Of a stretch of DNA of 64,000 nt, positions 10,399 through 19,634 are shown piece after piece. How positions within the stretch are numbered: the first letter of the stretch is position 1; each line of letters starts with the position of its first letter. The position numbers were made by a program, and so were the translations under genes. The stretch comes from Paraferrimonas sp. SM1919 (lineage in GTDB: Bacteria > Pseudomonadota > Gammaproteobacteria > Enterobacterales > Shewanellaceae). Below the pieces are notes generated by a model that did no database searches, was not told where the DNA came from, and was given only the letters and a program-made list of their open reading frames with translations. The stretch is from the NCBI RefSeq assembly GCF_010993985.1, contig NZ_WINH01000011.1:1-64000 (forward strand), given 5' to 3'.

Positions 10399-10433
10399 AA
10401 AAAAAAACACCCCCGATTTGGGTCGGGGGTGTT
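10399..10433 (-). terminator. ilvGMDA attenuator terminator
   Basis: On the minus strand a G+C-rich stem (CACCCCCGA with TCGGGGGTG, 10408-10416 and 10423-10431 in window coordinates) is followed by a run of nine U, just before ilvG. The 5' arm can also pair with GTCGGGGGT at 10462-10470, which covers the last codons of the leader peptide. That gives the two alternative structures needed for attenuation: a ribosome stalled on Ile/Leu/Val codons leaves the upstream strand free and blocks the terminator, whereas one that reaches the leader stop covers it. Confidence 0.88.
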
Positions 10434-10459
10434 TTATAGAAACTTATAGCGTGTAGCCG

Positions 10460-10531
10460 CTACCCCCGACAAGGTGAAATAATCACCACGGTAAGTAGAA
10501 TAATAATGATACGGCTAAACACTGGATTCAT
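10460..10531 (-). CDS. ilvL: ilvGMDA operon leader peptide
   Basis: This 23-codon reading frame starts with ATG at 10529-10531 and stops with TAG at 10460-10462. Residues 8-18 read IIIILLTVVII, so eleven consecutive codons hold six Ile, two Leu and two Val, the signature of a branched-chain attenuator peptide. Its end overlaps a strand complementary to the terminator stem. It begins only 8 bp after the ilvC stop codon, so part of its transcript may come from readthrough of ilvC. Confidence 0.9.
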   Translation of the reverse strand: MNPVFSRIIIILLTVVIISPCRG

Positions 10532-10539
10532 TTTAAACC

Positions 10540-12018
10540 TTAAGCTTCAACAATCTTCTTCATCGCTGTCATGTAACCACGTAGCTTGGCACCTACTGCC
10601 TCTACTGGGTGGTTACGGATAGCTTCATTTACTTCAATTAACTGCACGTTATCAACAGAATTAGTGCTAACGTTCATACCTTGGCCAACAAATTCAGAAG
10701 AAATATTGTTAACGTAGTCTTTAAGCATAGGCACAGCTGCGTGAGAGAACAAGTAACAACCGTATTCTGCAGTATCAGAAATTACTACGTTCATTTCGTA
10801 CAGACGCTTACGCGCAATAGTGTTGGCAATGAGTGGCGTTTCGTGTAGTGACTCGTAGTAAGCAGACTCTTCAATAATTCCCGCTGCAACCATGGCATCA
10901 AACGCCATTTCAACACCAGCTTTCACCATAGCCACGAGTAAAATACACTTGTCAAAGTAGTCTTGCTCGTCGATGTACTCATCACTTTGTGGCGCTTGCT
11001 CAAAAGTGGTTTCGTTTGTTGCTTCACGCCATGCTAATAGGTTTTTGTCATCATTTGCCCAATCAGCCATCATCGTTGATGAGAACTCACCAGAGATAAT
11101 ATCATCCATATGCTTTAAGAATAATGGATTTAGAATTTCTTTAAGCTGCTCACCAATTTCAAACGCCTTGATTTTGGCTGGGTTTGATAGACGATCCATC
11201 ATGTTGGTTACGCCACCGTGCTTAAGTGCTTCGGTGATCACTTCAAAACCTTGTTGGATTAGTTTGGCCGCATAACCAGACTCCATACCATCAGCAAGCA
11301 TTTTCTCGTGCGCTAAAATAGCACCCGTTTGTAACATACCACACAAAATGGTTTGTTCACCCATTAGGTCAGACTTAACTTCTGCGATGAAAGAGCTTTG
11401 TAGAACACCCGCACGGTCACCACCGGTTGCTGATGCGTATGCTTTTGCAACATCCCAACCAATGTTACGTGGATCGTTTTCAGGGTGAACGGCGATAAGT
11501 GTTGGTACACCAAAGCCACGCTTGTACTCTTCACGTACTTCCGTACCAGGACACTTAGGAGCCACCATGATTACGGTGATGTCATCACGAACTTTCATAC
11601 CCTCTTCAACGATGTTGAAGCCGTGTGAATAAGCTAAAACAGAATCTTGCTTCATTAGTGGCATTACTGAGCTAACCGCCGCAGTATGCTGTTTATCTGG
11701 AGTTAGGTTTAATACTAGGTCCGCAGAAGGAATTAACTCTTCAATGGTACCAACGTTGAAACCGTTTTCTGAAGCGTTAACGAAAGAAGCACGCTTCTCG
11801 TCAATGGCAACTTGGCGCAAAGCGAAAGAAACATCAAGACCAGAGTCACGCATGTTCAAACCTTGGTTAAGGCCCTGTGCACCACAACCAAGAATAACCA
11901 CTTTCCAGCCCTTGATGAATTCACAGCCGTTTTCGAATTCACTGCGGTCCATAAAACGACATTGACCTAATTGAGCTAGCTGCTCGCGTAAACTTAAAGT
12001 ATTGAAGTAATTTGACAT
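10540..12018 (-). CDS. ilvC: ketol-acid reductoisomerase (class II, long form)
   Basis: IlvC isomerises and reduces acetohydroxy acids with NADPH and Mg. The product is 492 residues counted from [15 protein letters not shown], which lines up with the E. coli start; an in-frame ATG at 12031-12033 would add five unrelated residues. The Rossmann motif [18 protein letters not shown] is near residues 45-62, and two C-terminal knotted domains make this the enterobacterial long form. It is divergent from ilvY, as in E. coli, where IlvY activates it when substrate accumulates. Unusually, ilvL starts 8 bp after its stop. Confidence 0.96.
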   Translation of the reverse strand: MSNYFNTLSLREQLAQLGQCRFMDRSEFENGCEFIKGWKVVILGCGAQGLNQGLNMRDSGLDVSFALRQVAIDEKRASFVNASENGFNVGTIEELIPSADLVLNLTPDKQHTAAVSSVMPLMKQDSVLAYSHGFNIVEEGMKVRDDITVIMVAPKCPGTEVREEYKRGFGVPTLIAVHPENDPRNIGWDVAKAYASATGGDRAGVLQSSFIAEVKSDLMGEQTILCGMLQTGAILAHEKMLADGMESGYAAKLIQQGFEVITEALKHGGVTNMMDRLSNPAKIKAFEIGEQLKEILNPLFLKHMDDIISGEFSSTMMADWANDDKNLLAWREATNETTFEQAPQSDEYIDEQDYFDKCILLVAMVKAGVEMAFDAMVAAGIIEESAYYESLHETPLIANTIARKRLYEMNVVISDTAEYGCYLFSHAAVPMLKDYVNNISSEFVGQGMNVSTNSVDNVQLIEVNEAIRNHPVEAVGAKLRGYMTAMKKIVEA

Positions 12019-12036
12019 GATTAACCCTATCATCCA

Positions 12037-12122
12037 TGCGCTTGTAAAGAAAAATCAGTGCGCTTGTAAACTTTTCGGTCAATATAACCTAGTCACTGGG
12101 TTGCGAAAAATGATATATTCGC
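12037..12122. promoter_or_regulatory. ilvC-ilvY divergent operator region
   Basis: Two exact copies of TGCGCTTGTAAA (12037-12048 and 12059-12070) lie 22 bp apart, two turns of the helix. Beside them is an interrupted palindrome with GCGAA at 12103-12107 and TTCGC at 12118-12122. E. coli IlvY binds tandem operators in this same gap, so these are plausible IlvY sites; which element binds is an inference. Confidence 0.5.
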
Positions 12123-12159
12123 CATATAACATTTCAAGTAGTGAAATTTGAGTAAAAAC

Positions 12160-13050
12160 ATGGATATCCGTTCCTTAAAATTATTTTTACATCTAAGTGA
12201 AACCCTCCACTTTGCCCGTACTGCGCAACAAATGCATGTCAGCCCATCAACCCTTAGTCGTTGTATTCAACGCTTAGAAGATCAAGTGGGTCAGCCTGTC
12301 CTTGAGCGTGATAACCGCAGTGTAAAGTTAACTAAAGCGGGTATTCAATTTTTACGCTTTGCAAGACAGACCGTAGATGCATGGCAAAGTCTTCGCCAAG
12401 ACATGGCTGATACCAGTGGCCAACTGACCGGTGAAATTAAACTGTTTTGTTCAGTGACAGCCGTTTATTCTCACCTACCTGGTATTTTAGAGCGTTTTAA
12501 ACAGCAGCATCCTAAGATTGAAATCCAACTAACAACAGGTGACCCTGATTCCGCTTTAGCGCATATCCAACGTGGTCAATCAGATATTGCTATTACAGCT
12601 AGACCTGGGGTTTTACCAGAAGGAATGGAATTTGTTGATATCGATACCATCCCCCTAAGCATCATCGGTCCCGCTATGCCATGCTCTGTACAAGAAAAAT
12701 TACAGCAAAGTCCTACTCCTTGGCATGAATTACCCTTCATTTTGCCAGAACATGGCGCTGCTCGTGCGCGAATTGATGCATGGTTCCAACAAATGAATAT
12801 CCAACCTAATATTTATGCCAAAGTAAATGGCCACGAAGCCTTGGTTAGCATGGTCGCTTTGGGCTGTGGTGTTGGCATTGCGCCTTCCGTGGTGGTTGAA
12901 AACAGCCCTGTAAAAGACCGAGTTAAAAGCTATCAAACTGGTGCTACCATAGAACCATTTAAATTAGGCTTATGCGCCTCAAAGAAAAAAGTGAACCAAG
13001 CCACCATCAATGCTTTTTTACAAAGTATTGAAAAAGAGGCCATTGAGTAA
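12160..13050 (+). CDS. ilvY: LysR-type activator of ilvC
   Basis: The 296-residue product begins MDIRSLKLFLHLSETLHFARTA, matching the E. coli IlvY N-terminus; a TTG 12 bp upstream in the same frame is a less likely start. The winged helix-turn-helix covers about residues 1-60 (MHVSPSTLSRCIQRLE), followed by the two-lobed co-inducer domain with FCSVTAVYSHLP near residue 100. It activates ilvC in response to acetolactate or acetohydroxybutyrate and is transcribed divergently from it. Confidence 0.93.
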   Translation: MDIRSLKLFLHLSETLHFARTAQQMHVSPSTLSRCIQRLEDQVGQPVLERDNRSVKLTKAGIQFLRFARQTVDAWQSLRQDMADTSGQLTGEIKLFCSVTAVYSHLPGILERFKQQHPKIEIQLTTGDPDSALAHIQRGQSDIAITARPGVLPEGMEFVDIDTIPLSIIGPAMPCSVQEKLQQSPTPWHELPFILPEHGAARARIDAWFQQMNIQPNIYAKVNGHEALVSMVALGCGVGIAPSVVVENSPVKDRVKSYQTGATIEPFKLGLCASKKKVNQATINAFLQSIEKEAIE

Positions 13051-13173
13051 GCACTTCATTGCAGCGTTACTGATGCCCTTTGATGAATTTTGCTAATAAA
13101 AGGGGCTTTTTGCTCAAGTTTCAAACTGTTCTGCCGTTTATTTTTGATAACAAATATGCGGTAGGACCCCAAA

Positions 13174-14205
13174 ATGAAACTTTTAAATTTAAAGATGACA
13201 CAGATCATCATTGTTATCGGGGCATTATTCCTTAGTGCCTGTGAAAATGAGCAAATTCAGCACTGTCAGTTCTACGTTCAACAGGACCTGGATAAAGGTA
13301 ACTTTGCCAAGGTTATCGACACTTTAGAAAACGATAAACAATGTACCGATAGCTACCCCAATAATGAGCACTTTTTTGATTTAGGTGTTGCTTATATGGG
13401 CTTTGCTGGATTGACACTTGAAAATATTATCGATTCCCTACTTGCTGAAAATACCAATAATTATACTGACTATATCGTCAGTCTGAATACTTATGCCAAA
13501 GACAATGCGCTTACCATTTTGGATAAAGCAAACAACTATTTTGGCAAATTTCTAGGTCGACAATGTGCAGCAATTAAATTTAAGACCTCTGCAGAAGATC
13601 AAGCTTGCTTCTATCAAGGTTTCGTTGGTGTTCTTCAAACAGCAATTGCAATCGATACTATGACCGCTGGTCAAGTTGACGCCTGGGTTAACCAAGAGTT
13701 TGACGCACAACAACAAATGGATTTAGCAACATGTGCGCTTGAATATGCCACGACCGCTAATTCACAAGGCGCAGGCTATATTTGCCAATCTGGCGCTGTC
13801 GTTGATAACAGCAGTGTGGTTAACTTTGAGGGCTATTTAGACAGCTTCACGGCAATTAAAATCAGCAGTGCAACTGGCAGTGATAGCTTTTTGATTGACC
13901 CAAGCATTCCAAGTAGCCTCTTCACTGAAGGTTACTGCACTGCAACTTTTGAACAATGTAGTAAAGATTCAGATGCCTGTTTTGCTTGCCCAGCTCCGGT
14001 TACTGAAGCCAACCCACAACCGACTAATCTTGCTGTTGCTGATGTCATTGTTACTGCCCTCAATAATGGCCTCGAGCAATTGACTGAATTAACAGGTGAT
14101 AACCAAGAGATTTTAGCTACTTTACAGCAATTTAAGGATGAAATTAGCCCTGACGGTAGTGACATCACAGTTGAAGACATCATCACATACTTGAATAATC
14201 AATAG
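13174..14205 (+). CDS. predicted lipoprotein of unknown function
   Basis: The 343-residue product starts with a lipoprotein signal peptide: a hydrophobic core at about 9-20 and the lipobox LSAC with Cys 23, followed by Glu, which suggests export past the inner membrane. The mature part is acidic and predicted mostly helical, with about ten more cysteines that may form disulphides (for example in the stretch around residues 235-275). The early part, with CQFYVQQDLDKGNFAKVIDTL, resembles a TPR-like repeat. It lies 10 bp before the TraF-like gene and probably shares its transcript. I do not recognise a named family. Confidence 0.75.
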   Translation: MKLLNLKMTQIIIVIGALFLSACENEQIQHCQFYVQQDLDKGNFAKVIDTLENDKQCTDSYPNNEHFFDLGVAYMGFAGLTLENIIDSLLAENTNNYTDYIVSLNTYAKDNALTILDKANNYFGKFLGRQCAAIKFKTSAEDQACFYQGFVGVLQTAIAIDTMTAGQVDAWVNQEFDAQQQMDLATCALEYATTANSQGAGYICQSGAVVDNSSVVNFEGYLDSFTAIKISSATGSDSFLIDPSIPSSLFTEGYCTATFEQCSKDSDACFACPAPVTEANPQPTNLAVADVIVTALNNGLEQLTELTGDNQEILATLQQFKDEISPDGSDITVEDIITYLNNQ

Positions 14206-14215
14206 GAAATAAGTC

Positions 14216-15388
14216 ATGAATTTTAGAACTCTTTTGCCTATTGGCGCGATAGTATTTTCAGCTTTTCACACCCATGCCTCTGAGTTAAGTTATTTATATA
14301 AAGACTCACGGGTAATGGCCATGGGCGGCGCCAATATTGCTAATGGCGGTCTTAGCTCCTCTGTTTTTAGTAACCCAGCAGGCATTACCAGTTTGAAGGA
14401 AAATGACCTCCATTTAGAGCTCATTGGTGCCCAACTGATCGCATCTAAAGGTGTTCAGGATGTGGTTAATGACATTAACGAAGCTTCTGAATTAGATGAT
14501 GCCACTGATATTTTAGTGGATGTTTTTGCTGCCTACTCTGGCGAACGCTTCCATGGTGACATATCTAATTTCTCATCATTGAGCTATAACCATGGTAAGT
14601 GGGCCTGGTCATTAGGCTTATTAGCGGTTGGTGATGGCAATATCACCCCCCATGCCAATGGTGCCAGTAAAGGCTTTCTAGAAACACAATCTCGCGCTTA
14701 TGGTGGCGCCATTGGTACCCTGGCTCGTAAATTTAGCTTTGTTAACTCTAATTTATCTATTGGTGCTTCTGCTAAGTTTTTCCAGCAAAAGGGCTATGAA
14801 GGTACCGTTACTGCTATTGACCTCATCAAGAGTAATGATGTAATTAAAACCCTCGATGATAAATTAAATGAAAATGGTTCAGCGTTTAGCTTTGATATTG
14901 GTGCACGCTATAGCCTTGATAATTATTGGTTAAAGCCTACTTTTGGTGCTTCTGTACTGAATATTGGTAAACTGGACTTCAATAATAGATATGGCACTCA
15001 ACCAATGACTGTTAATCTTGGTGCGGCTTTCTATCCAGATATTTTAAGTCACACCGAAATTGCTCTCGATTATATTGATTTATTAAATGCGAATAATCAA
15101 CGTTACTACCATATGGCAGGACCGACTAACATCATTCATTACACCGATGTTAGTGATACCAACGTTAGTAAGAGGTTCAGAGCAGGAATTAAAACATATT
15201 TATGGAAAAATACCTTCAGCGATCTTGAGCTTGGTGCTGGCTATTACCAAGGCAATATTACCGGTGGTATACACTTACGTTTATCTATATTCCGTGTTGG
15301 AGTCGCCACCTACATGGAGCAGTTAGGCCCCAATATTGGTGATTATGATGATCGCCGCTACATGGCTAATATTGCTATTAGCATGTAG
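14216..15388 (+). CDS. TraF-like outer-membrane beta-barrel protein
   Basis: This 390-residue protein has a signal peptide (cleavage near HTHA at 21-22). Mature residues begin with the motif around SRVMAMGGANIANG and then SVFSNPAGIT. That start, with an alternating strand pattern and aromatic C-terminal end, is typical of the family annotated as conjugal-transfer TraF/PF13729 or FadL-like porins. No other conjugation genes are present, so a role in transfer is unlikely. It pairs with the lipoprotein gene upstream, which suggests a joint envelope function. It ends just before a terminator. Confidence 0.75.
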   Translation: MNFRTLLPIGAIVFSAFHTHASELSYLYKDSRVMAMGGANIANGGLSSSVFSNPAGITSLKENDLHLELIGAQLIASKGVQDVVNDINEASELDDATDILVDVFAAYSGERFHGDISNFSSLSYNHGKWAWSLGLLAVGDGNITPHANGASKGFLETQSRAYGGAIGTLARKFSFVNSNLSIGASAKFFQQKGYEGTVTAIDLIKSNDVIKTLDDKLNENGSAFSFDIGARYSLDNYWLKPTFGASVLNIGKLDFNNRYGTQPMTVNLGAAFYPDILSHTEIALDYIDLLNANNQRYYHMAGPTNIIHYTDVSDTNVSKRFRAGIKTYLWKNTFSDLELGAGYYQGNITGGIHLRLSIFRVGVATYMEQLGPNIGDYDDRRYMANIAISM

Positions 15389-15411
15389 GACTTTTAAAAG
15401 GTTAATTCGCA

Positions 15412-15437
15412 AAAGACCGCTCAGTTAAGCGGTCTTT
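15412..15437. terminator. bidirectional terminator between the TraF-like gene and ygiQ
   Basis: AAAGACCGC (15412-15420) pairs with GCGGTCTTT (15429-15437) and is flanked by A and T runs, so it can serve both convergent genes. Confidence 0.85.
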
Positions 15438-15463
15438 TTATTAGGCTCTAACTGGCCTTTAAC

Positions 15464-17725
15464 TTATCTTGCTTGGCTGCGGCTTCTACTGCCACCAGCC
15501 TTATTTGGACGAGAACGATTAGCGCCATTTGCCGTTGCTTTATTCCCCTGACGGCTGCCTGATTTAGCCCCCTGCGGTTTACGGCCGTTACCAGTACCTT
15601 GGCTTTTGTTAGAGTCATCTCGCTGATTAGCGCTAAACCGAGTTAATGCTTTCTTATGTGGCCCTTTATAGTTGCCATGCTGCTTACTTCCACCGCGGCC
15701 CTCTGGCGGCACCAAACAATCAGCACCATGACCAATGAGATGAGTCAATTTCATTTCGGTTAGCGCTTCACGAATAATTGGCCAACCCGCCTCATCATGG
15801 TAACGCAGCAATGCTTTATGTAAGCGACGCTGACGACCGGCCTTAGGCACGTAGATCTGTTCACTATCATGCTTCACATTACGCAGCGAGTTTAGCTCGG
15901 TATGATATACCGATGTCGCATTGGCCATTGGTGATGGATAGAAGTTCTGCACCTGATCCAGCTTAAAGCGCTCTTTCTTAAGCCATAACGCTAGGTTAAC
16001 CATATCCATGTTGGTGGTTCCTGGGTGCGCCGCAATAAAGTACGGGATAAGGTATTGTTTCTTACCAGCCTCGGCCGAATACTTATCAAACAGTTCTTTA
16101 AACTTATGGTAAGTGCCCATCCCCGGCTTCATCATAATAGACAGTGGGCCTTCTTCAGTGTGCTCAGGGGCAATTTTTAGGTAGCCGCCCACATGGTATT
16201 TGGCTAACTCTTTAATGTAACGGGGATCTTCAATCGCTAAGTCGTAACGTACACCAGAGGCAATCAAAATCTTTTTGATGCCCGGAATGTCACGCGCCTT
16301 ACGGTATAGCTCAATCGTTGGCCCATGGTCGGTACCTAAGTGACCACAAATGGTTGGGTGCACACAGGATAAACGACGACAAGTCTTCTCTGCTTTTTCA
16401 CTAGTACAGCCTAACTGGTACATGTTGGCTGTTGGCCCACCAAGGTCGGAAATCACGCCAGTAAAGCCGGGTACGGTATCACGGATAGCTTCGACTTCAC
16501 GGACAATTGACTCTTGGGATCGGCTTTGAATAATACGGCCTTCGTGTTCGGTAATCGAACAGAAAGAACAACCGCCAAAGCATCCACGCATGATATTGAC
16601 CGACGTTTTGATCATATCAAACGCTGGAATATTCTCTTTATAGCTTGGGTGTGGCAAACGCTGATAGGGTAAATCAAAGACACCATCAATCTCTTCAGTA
16701 GATAACGGGTACGCCGGTGGGTTGACCCACACAAAACGGTCACCATGGCCTTGCATTAAGGCTCGTGCACAACCAGGGTTGGTTTCTTGGTGCATTACCC
16801 GCGAAGCATGGGCATACAGATACTTATCGTCTTTTACCTTTTCAAAAGAAGGCAGCAACACATAGGTTTTTTCCCATGGTTTTGGACGCGCAGGCTGAAC
16901 ACTAATTGGTTTCGCTTCCACTTCCTTCGGCTTGTCTTGTGGGCCTGACAGCTTTTCACAACCCACGTCATCGGCACCATAAGGATTTGGAATTGGATCA
17001 ATTTTATGTAATTGGTCAATTTTGCGTGAATCGACGCCCTTCCAGCCAGGCACGGCTTCTTTACGGAAAATGGCAGTGCCACGAACATCGGTCATTTCTT
17101 TTGGATGTTCGCCAGCCGCAATACGGTGGGCAATTTCCACTAATGGACGCTCAGCGTTCCCGTAAATAAGAATGTCAGCTTTAGAATCAAACAGAACACT
17201 ACGACGTACCTTATCTTGCCAGTAATCATAATGAGCAATACGGCGTAAACTCGCCTCAATACCACCAATCACTACAGGCACTTCTTTATAGGCTTCTTTA
17301 CAACGTTGGGTATACACGTTCACCGCACGGTCTGGACGCTTACCGCCAACATTACCTGGGGTATAAGCATCATCATGACGCAGTTTGCGATCCGCGGTAT
17401 AGCGGTTGATCATCGAATCCATGTTGCCGGCAGACACACCAAAGAATAGGTTTGGTTTGCCTAGCTTCATAAAGCCGTCTTTTGAAGACCAATCCGGTTG
17501 CGAGATGATACCTACACGGAAGCCTTGTGATTCCAGCATACGACCAATGACGGCCATACCAAAGCTTGGGTGATCAACGTAAGCGTCACCAACTACTAAA
17601 ATTACATCACAGCTATCCCAACCTAGGGCATCCATCTCTTTACGAGTGGTTGGCAAATATGGCGCAGTGCCATAACATTCGGCCCAGTATTTAGGATAAT
17701 CAAAAAGTTTGGTGGTGACGGTCAT
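15464..17725 (-). CDS. ygiQ: YgiQ family radical SAM protein
   Basis: The 753-residue product is of the size of E. coli YgiQ (739). Its radical-SAM cysteine motif CxxxCxxC is at C382, C386 and C389 in [12 protein letters not shown]. It has the long N-terminal domain of the family (UPF0313), with [11 protein letters not shown] near residue 50 and [11 protein letters not shown] near 155. The last 70 residues are rich in Arg, Lys, Gly, Ser and Asn, a basic disordered tail that could bind nucleic acid. The reaction catalysed is not established. It is followed on the minus strand by the shared terminator with the TraF-like gene. Confidence 0.92.
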   Translation of the reverse strand: MTVTTKLFDYPKYWAECYGTAPYLPTTRKEMDALGWDSCDVILVVGDAYVDHPSFGMAVIGRMLESQGFRVGIISQPDWSSKDGFMKLGKPNLFFGVSAGNMDSMINRYTADRKLRHDDAYTPGNVGGKRPDRAVNVYTQRCKEAYKEVPVVIGGIEASLRRIAHYDYWQDKVRRSVLFDSKADILIYGNAERPLVEIAHRIAAGEHPKEMTDVRGTAIFRKEAVPGWKGVDSRKIDQLHKIDPIPNPYGADDVGCEKLSGPQDKPKEVEAKPISVQPARPKPWEKTYVLLPSFEKVKDDKYLYAHASRVMHQETNPGCARALMQGHGDRFVWVNPPAYPLSTEEIDGVFDLPYQRLPHPSYKENIPAFDMIKTSVNIMRGCFGGCSFCSITEHEGRIIQSRSQESIVREVEAIRDTVPGFTGVISDLGGPTANMYQLGCTSEKAEKTCRRLSCVHPTICGHLGTDHGPTIELYRKARDIPGIKKILIASGVRYDLAIEDPRYIKELAKYHVGGYLKIAPEHTEEGPLSIMMKPGMGTYHKFKELFDKYSAEAGKKQYLIPYFIAAHPGTTNMDMVNLALWLKKERFKLDQVQNFYPSPMANATSVYHTELNSLRNVKHDSEQIYVPKAGRQRRLHKALLRYHDEAGWPIIREALTEMKLTHLIGHGADCLVPPEGRGGSKQHGNYKGPHKKALTRFSANQRDDSNKSQGTGNGRKPQGAKSGSRQGNKATANGANRSRPNKAGGSRSRSQAR

Positions 17726-17805
17726 AGGTGTACCTGCTGCATATTGGAGCGCGGATTATAACAGCCATACCGCGAGATGGAAGCACCAAGGTTATTTTTT
17801 GAGCG

Positions 17806-18318
17806 CTAATGCGCTTTCACTGCTAAACCGTATACGCATAGGTCCCTTTTACCCTGTGGCATGTTGGCGACTTCTGGGTAGCGCCCCCACTGCTGAAAAT
17901 GGTATTTGGTAAACAGTCTTACACTTGGTCTATTATGAGCAAAAATAAAAGCTAAAATGGTTTCAATATTAAGTTTAGGCGCTTGCCTGATGGCATTAGT
18001 GAGCAATTCAGCTGCAATACCTTTACCTTGAGCATTAGGGCACACATATAAAGCCACCTCGACAGTTTGAGCGTACGCCGGACGCCCATAAAAATCGCGA
18101 AATGATAGCCAGCCAAGGACATCATATGAGGTGGGGCATTGATACACCCACAGTGGTCGCCTTGAATGATGGGCATCATACCAAGCTTGACGTGACTCAA
18201 CTGACACTGCACTGGTGTCTGCTGTCGCCATGCCATCATTGATAGAGGCATTATATATTTCCACAATCCGACATAAGTCCTCTTGATTGGCTACTCTAAT
18301 GCAAGATTGCGAATTCAT
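17806..18318 (-). CDS. GNAT-family N-acetyltransferase
   Basis: This 170-residue protein has the GNAT fold order. The acetyl-CoA loop is in VEVALYVCPNAQGKGIAAELL, with Q-x-x-G-x-G/A type residues QGKGIA at 97-102. The N-terminus IRVANQEDLCRIVEIYNASI resembles phosphinothricin/methionine-sulfoximine acetyltransferases. Substrate is unknown; the family includes enzymes acting on amino-acid analogues and protein N-termini. It starts 9 bp after the MAPEG gene stop, on the same strand, so the two are likely co-transcribed. Confidence 0.82.
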   Translation of the reverse strand: MNSQSCIRVANQEDLCRIVEIYNASINDGMATADTSAVSVESRQAWYDAHHSRRPLWVYQCPTSYDVLGWLSFRDFYGRPAYAQTVEVALYVCPNAQGKGIAAELLTNAIRQAPKLNIETILAFIFAHNRPSVRLFTKYHFQQWGRYPEVANMPQGKRDLCVYGLAVKAH

Positions 18319-18327
18319 AATTTCCCC

Positions 18328-18717
18328 CTATTTTAAAAATAAATAAATATTTGCAATGGCTAAGGCAATAATACACCCCCAACTAAAAATAGTGCCAGCA
18401 AAACGCCCTATGTGGAATCTACCCCGCCCCTTGAGCATCCCCCAAGCGTGTAAAGGTCTCGCAATTAACCAAATAACGCCAACTAAGTGTAGCCAAACTA
18501 CTCCCAAACCAGATAATTCAGCACAAGCAAACAAAATAAAAAGCAAAGAAGTATTTTCAATTAAATTAGCATGGGTTCGCATAGGAACAATCATATCAAG
18601 GGTGCCTTTATCACCTACCCCAATTTTTTGCTTTCCTCTTATATTCGCTACCCATAGCCCCAATAAAATTGCAAAAATGGCAGTAATTGCCGCGTATAAT
18701 CCGGTGATTAATAACAA
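18328..18717 (-). CDS. MAPEG-family integral membrane protein
   Basis: The 129-residue protein has four hydrophobic segments and the MAPEG signature around MRTHANLIENTSLLFILF (about residues 46-63), with Arg, Asn and Glu in the conserved places. Family members in eukaryotes are membrane glutathione transferases; bacterial YecN-type members have no settled role. It lies upstream of a GNAT gene with a 9-bp gap. Confidence 0.82.
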   Translation of the reverse strand: MLLITGLYAAITAIFAILLGLWVANIRGKQKIGVGDKGTLDMIVPMRTHANLIENTSLLFILFACAELSGLGVVWLHLVGVIWLIARPLHAWGMLKGRGRFHIGRFAGTIFSWGCIIALAIANIYLFLK

Positions 18718-18969
18718 TTGCCCTTGCTCCTAACGGTTGCATCTGAACCCCATTGTTCAAGCTTATTGCTCGATCAACCCAATAGCCAAAAAATTGGTCA
18801 TGTTGATAGCCTTAATTTGTGCACCTACCAAGCATTAATAAACAGCGGTTAATTGCCACGCAAGCCATGTTGCGCGACCCAGCATAAGTTAATGCACCTG
18901 GGTGCCATGCTAAACAATAACTTACCTGATCATTCAATGGTTAATGAATAGATATTATTATAGATACAA
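18718..18969. other. intergenic region without recognised gene
   Basis: No convincing reading frame, RNA gene or repeat is visible. The part nearest the MAPEG gene should hold its promoter. The far end runs into the leuD terminator. Confidence 0.5.
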
Positions 18970-18997
18970 AAAAGACTGCATCATGCAGCCTTTTTTT
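18970..18997 (-). terminator. leuABCD operon terminator
   Basis: On the minus strand AGGCTGCA and TGCAGTCT (window 18983-18990 and 18973-18980) form a stem with one G-U pair and a three-base loop, followed by six U. It lies just downstream of leuD. Confidence 0.8.
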
Positions 18998-19011
18998 AAT
19001 AAGCGATAAGT

Positions 19012-19632
19012 TTACCCTTGAGGCGCACCGCGCCACGCTGGAATGCTGGCTTCATAGGCGTCAATGGCTTCACGGTTTTCTAGGGTTAGGCCAATCGCAT
19101 CTAAACCGTTTAATAAGTTATGACGCGCTTCCTGTGCTAATGGGAAGCTGTATTGCTTGCCCGATGGCGAGGTCACTGTCATCGCTTCTAGATCAACGAT
19201 AACTTGCTGAGCTTGTGGGTCAGCAGCCACTTCTGCTGCAATGGCATTGATATCTTCAATGCTCAACTTCACTGGCACCATGCCAATGTTGATTGAATTG
19301 TTGTAGAAGATATCAGCAAAGCTAGGGGCAATAATGGCTTTGAAGCCAAAATCATTGAGTGCCCACGGCGCGTGCTCACGGCTTGAACCACAACCGAAAT
19401 TCTCACCCGCCAACAAGATACTGGCGCCTTTGACTTCAGGTTGATTCAAGGCAAACTCTGGGTTTGGCTGCTCGCCGGCTTCATCTAGGTAGCGCCAGTC
19501 ATGGAACAGGTGCACACCAAAGCCTTCACGGTCTACCTTAGATAGAAATTGCTTAGGAATAATTTGGTCGGTATCAATGTTGGCGTGTAACAAGGTTGCG
19601 GTCACGCCTTGATGCTTAATAAATGGTTGCAT
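19012..19632 (-). CDS. leuD: 3-isopropylmalate dehydratase small subunit
   Basis: The 206-residue LeuD is the swivelling domain of isopropylmalate isomerase and contains [17 protein letters not shown] at about residues 68-84, the conserved substrate-binding loop. It acts as a heterodimer with LeuC. Its ATG follows the leuC stop by 2 bp. It is the last gene of leuABCD and is followed by a terminator. Confidence 0.96.
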   Translation of the reverse strand: MQPFIKHQGVTATLLHANIDTDQIIPKQFLSKVDREGFGVHLFHDWRYLDEAGEQPNPEFALNQPEVKGASILLAGENFGCGSSREHAPWALNDFGFKAIIAPSFADIFYNNSINIGMVPVKLSIEDINAIAAEVAADPQAQQVIVDLEAMTVTSPSGKQYSFPLAQEARHNLLNGLDAIGLTLENREAIDAYEASIPAWRGAPQG

Positions 19633-19634
19633 GA

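Noticed and set aside
12019..12033. Longer ilvC start with five more residues
   Set aside because: MSNYFNTL aligns with the family start and has an AGGG upstream; the extra residues do not belong to the family.
12148..12159. TTG start for ilvY at 12148
   Set aside because: The ATG at 12160 matches the E. coli IlvY N-terminus.
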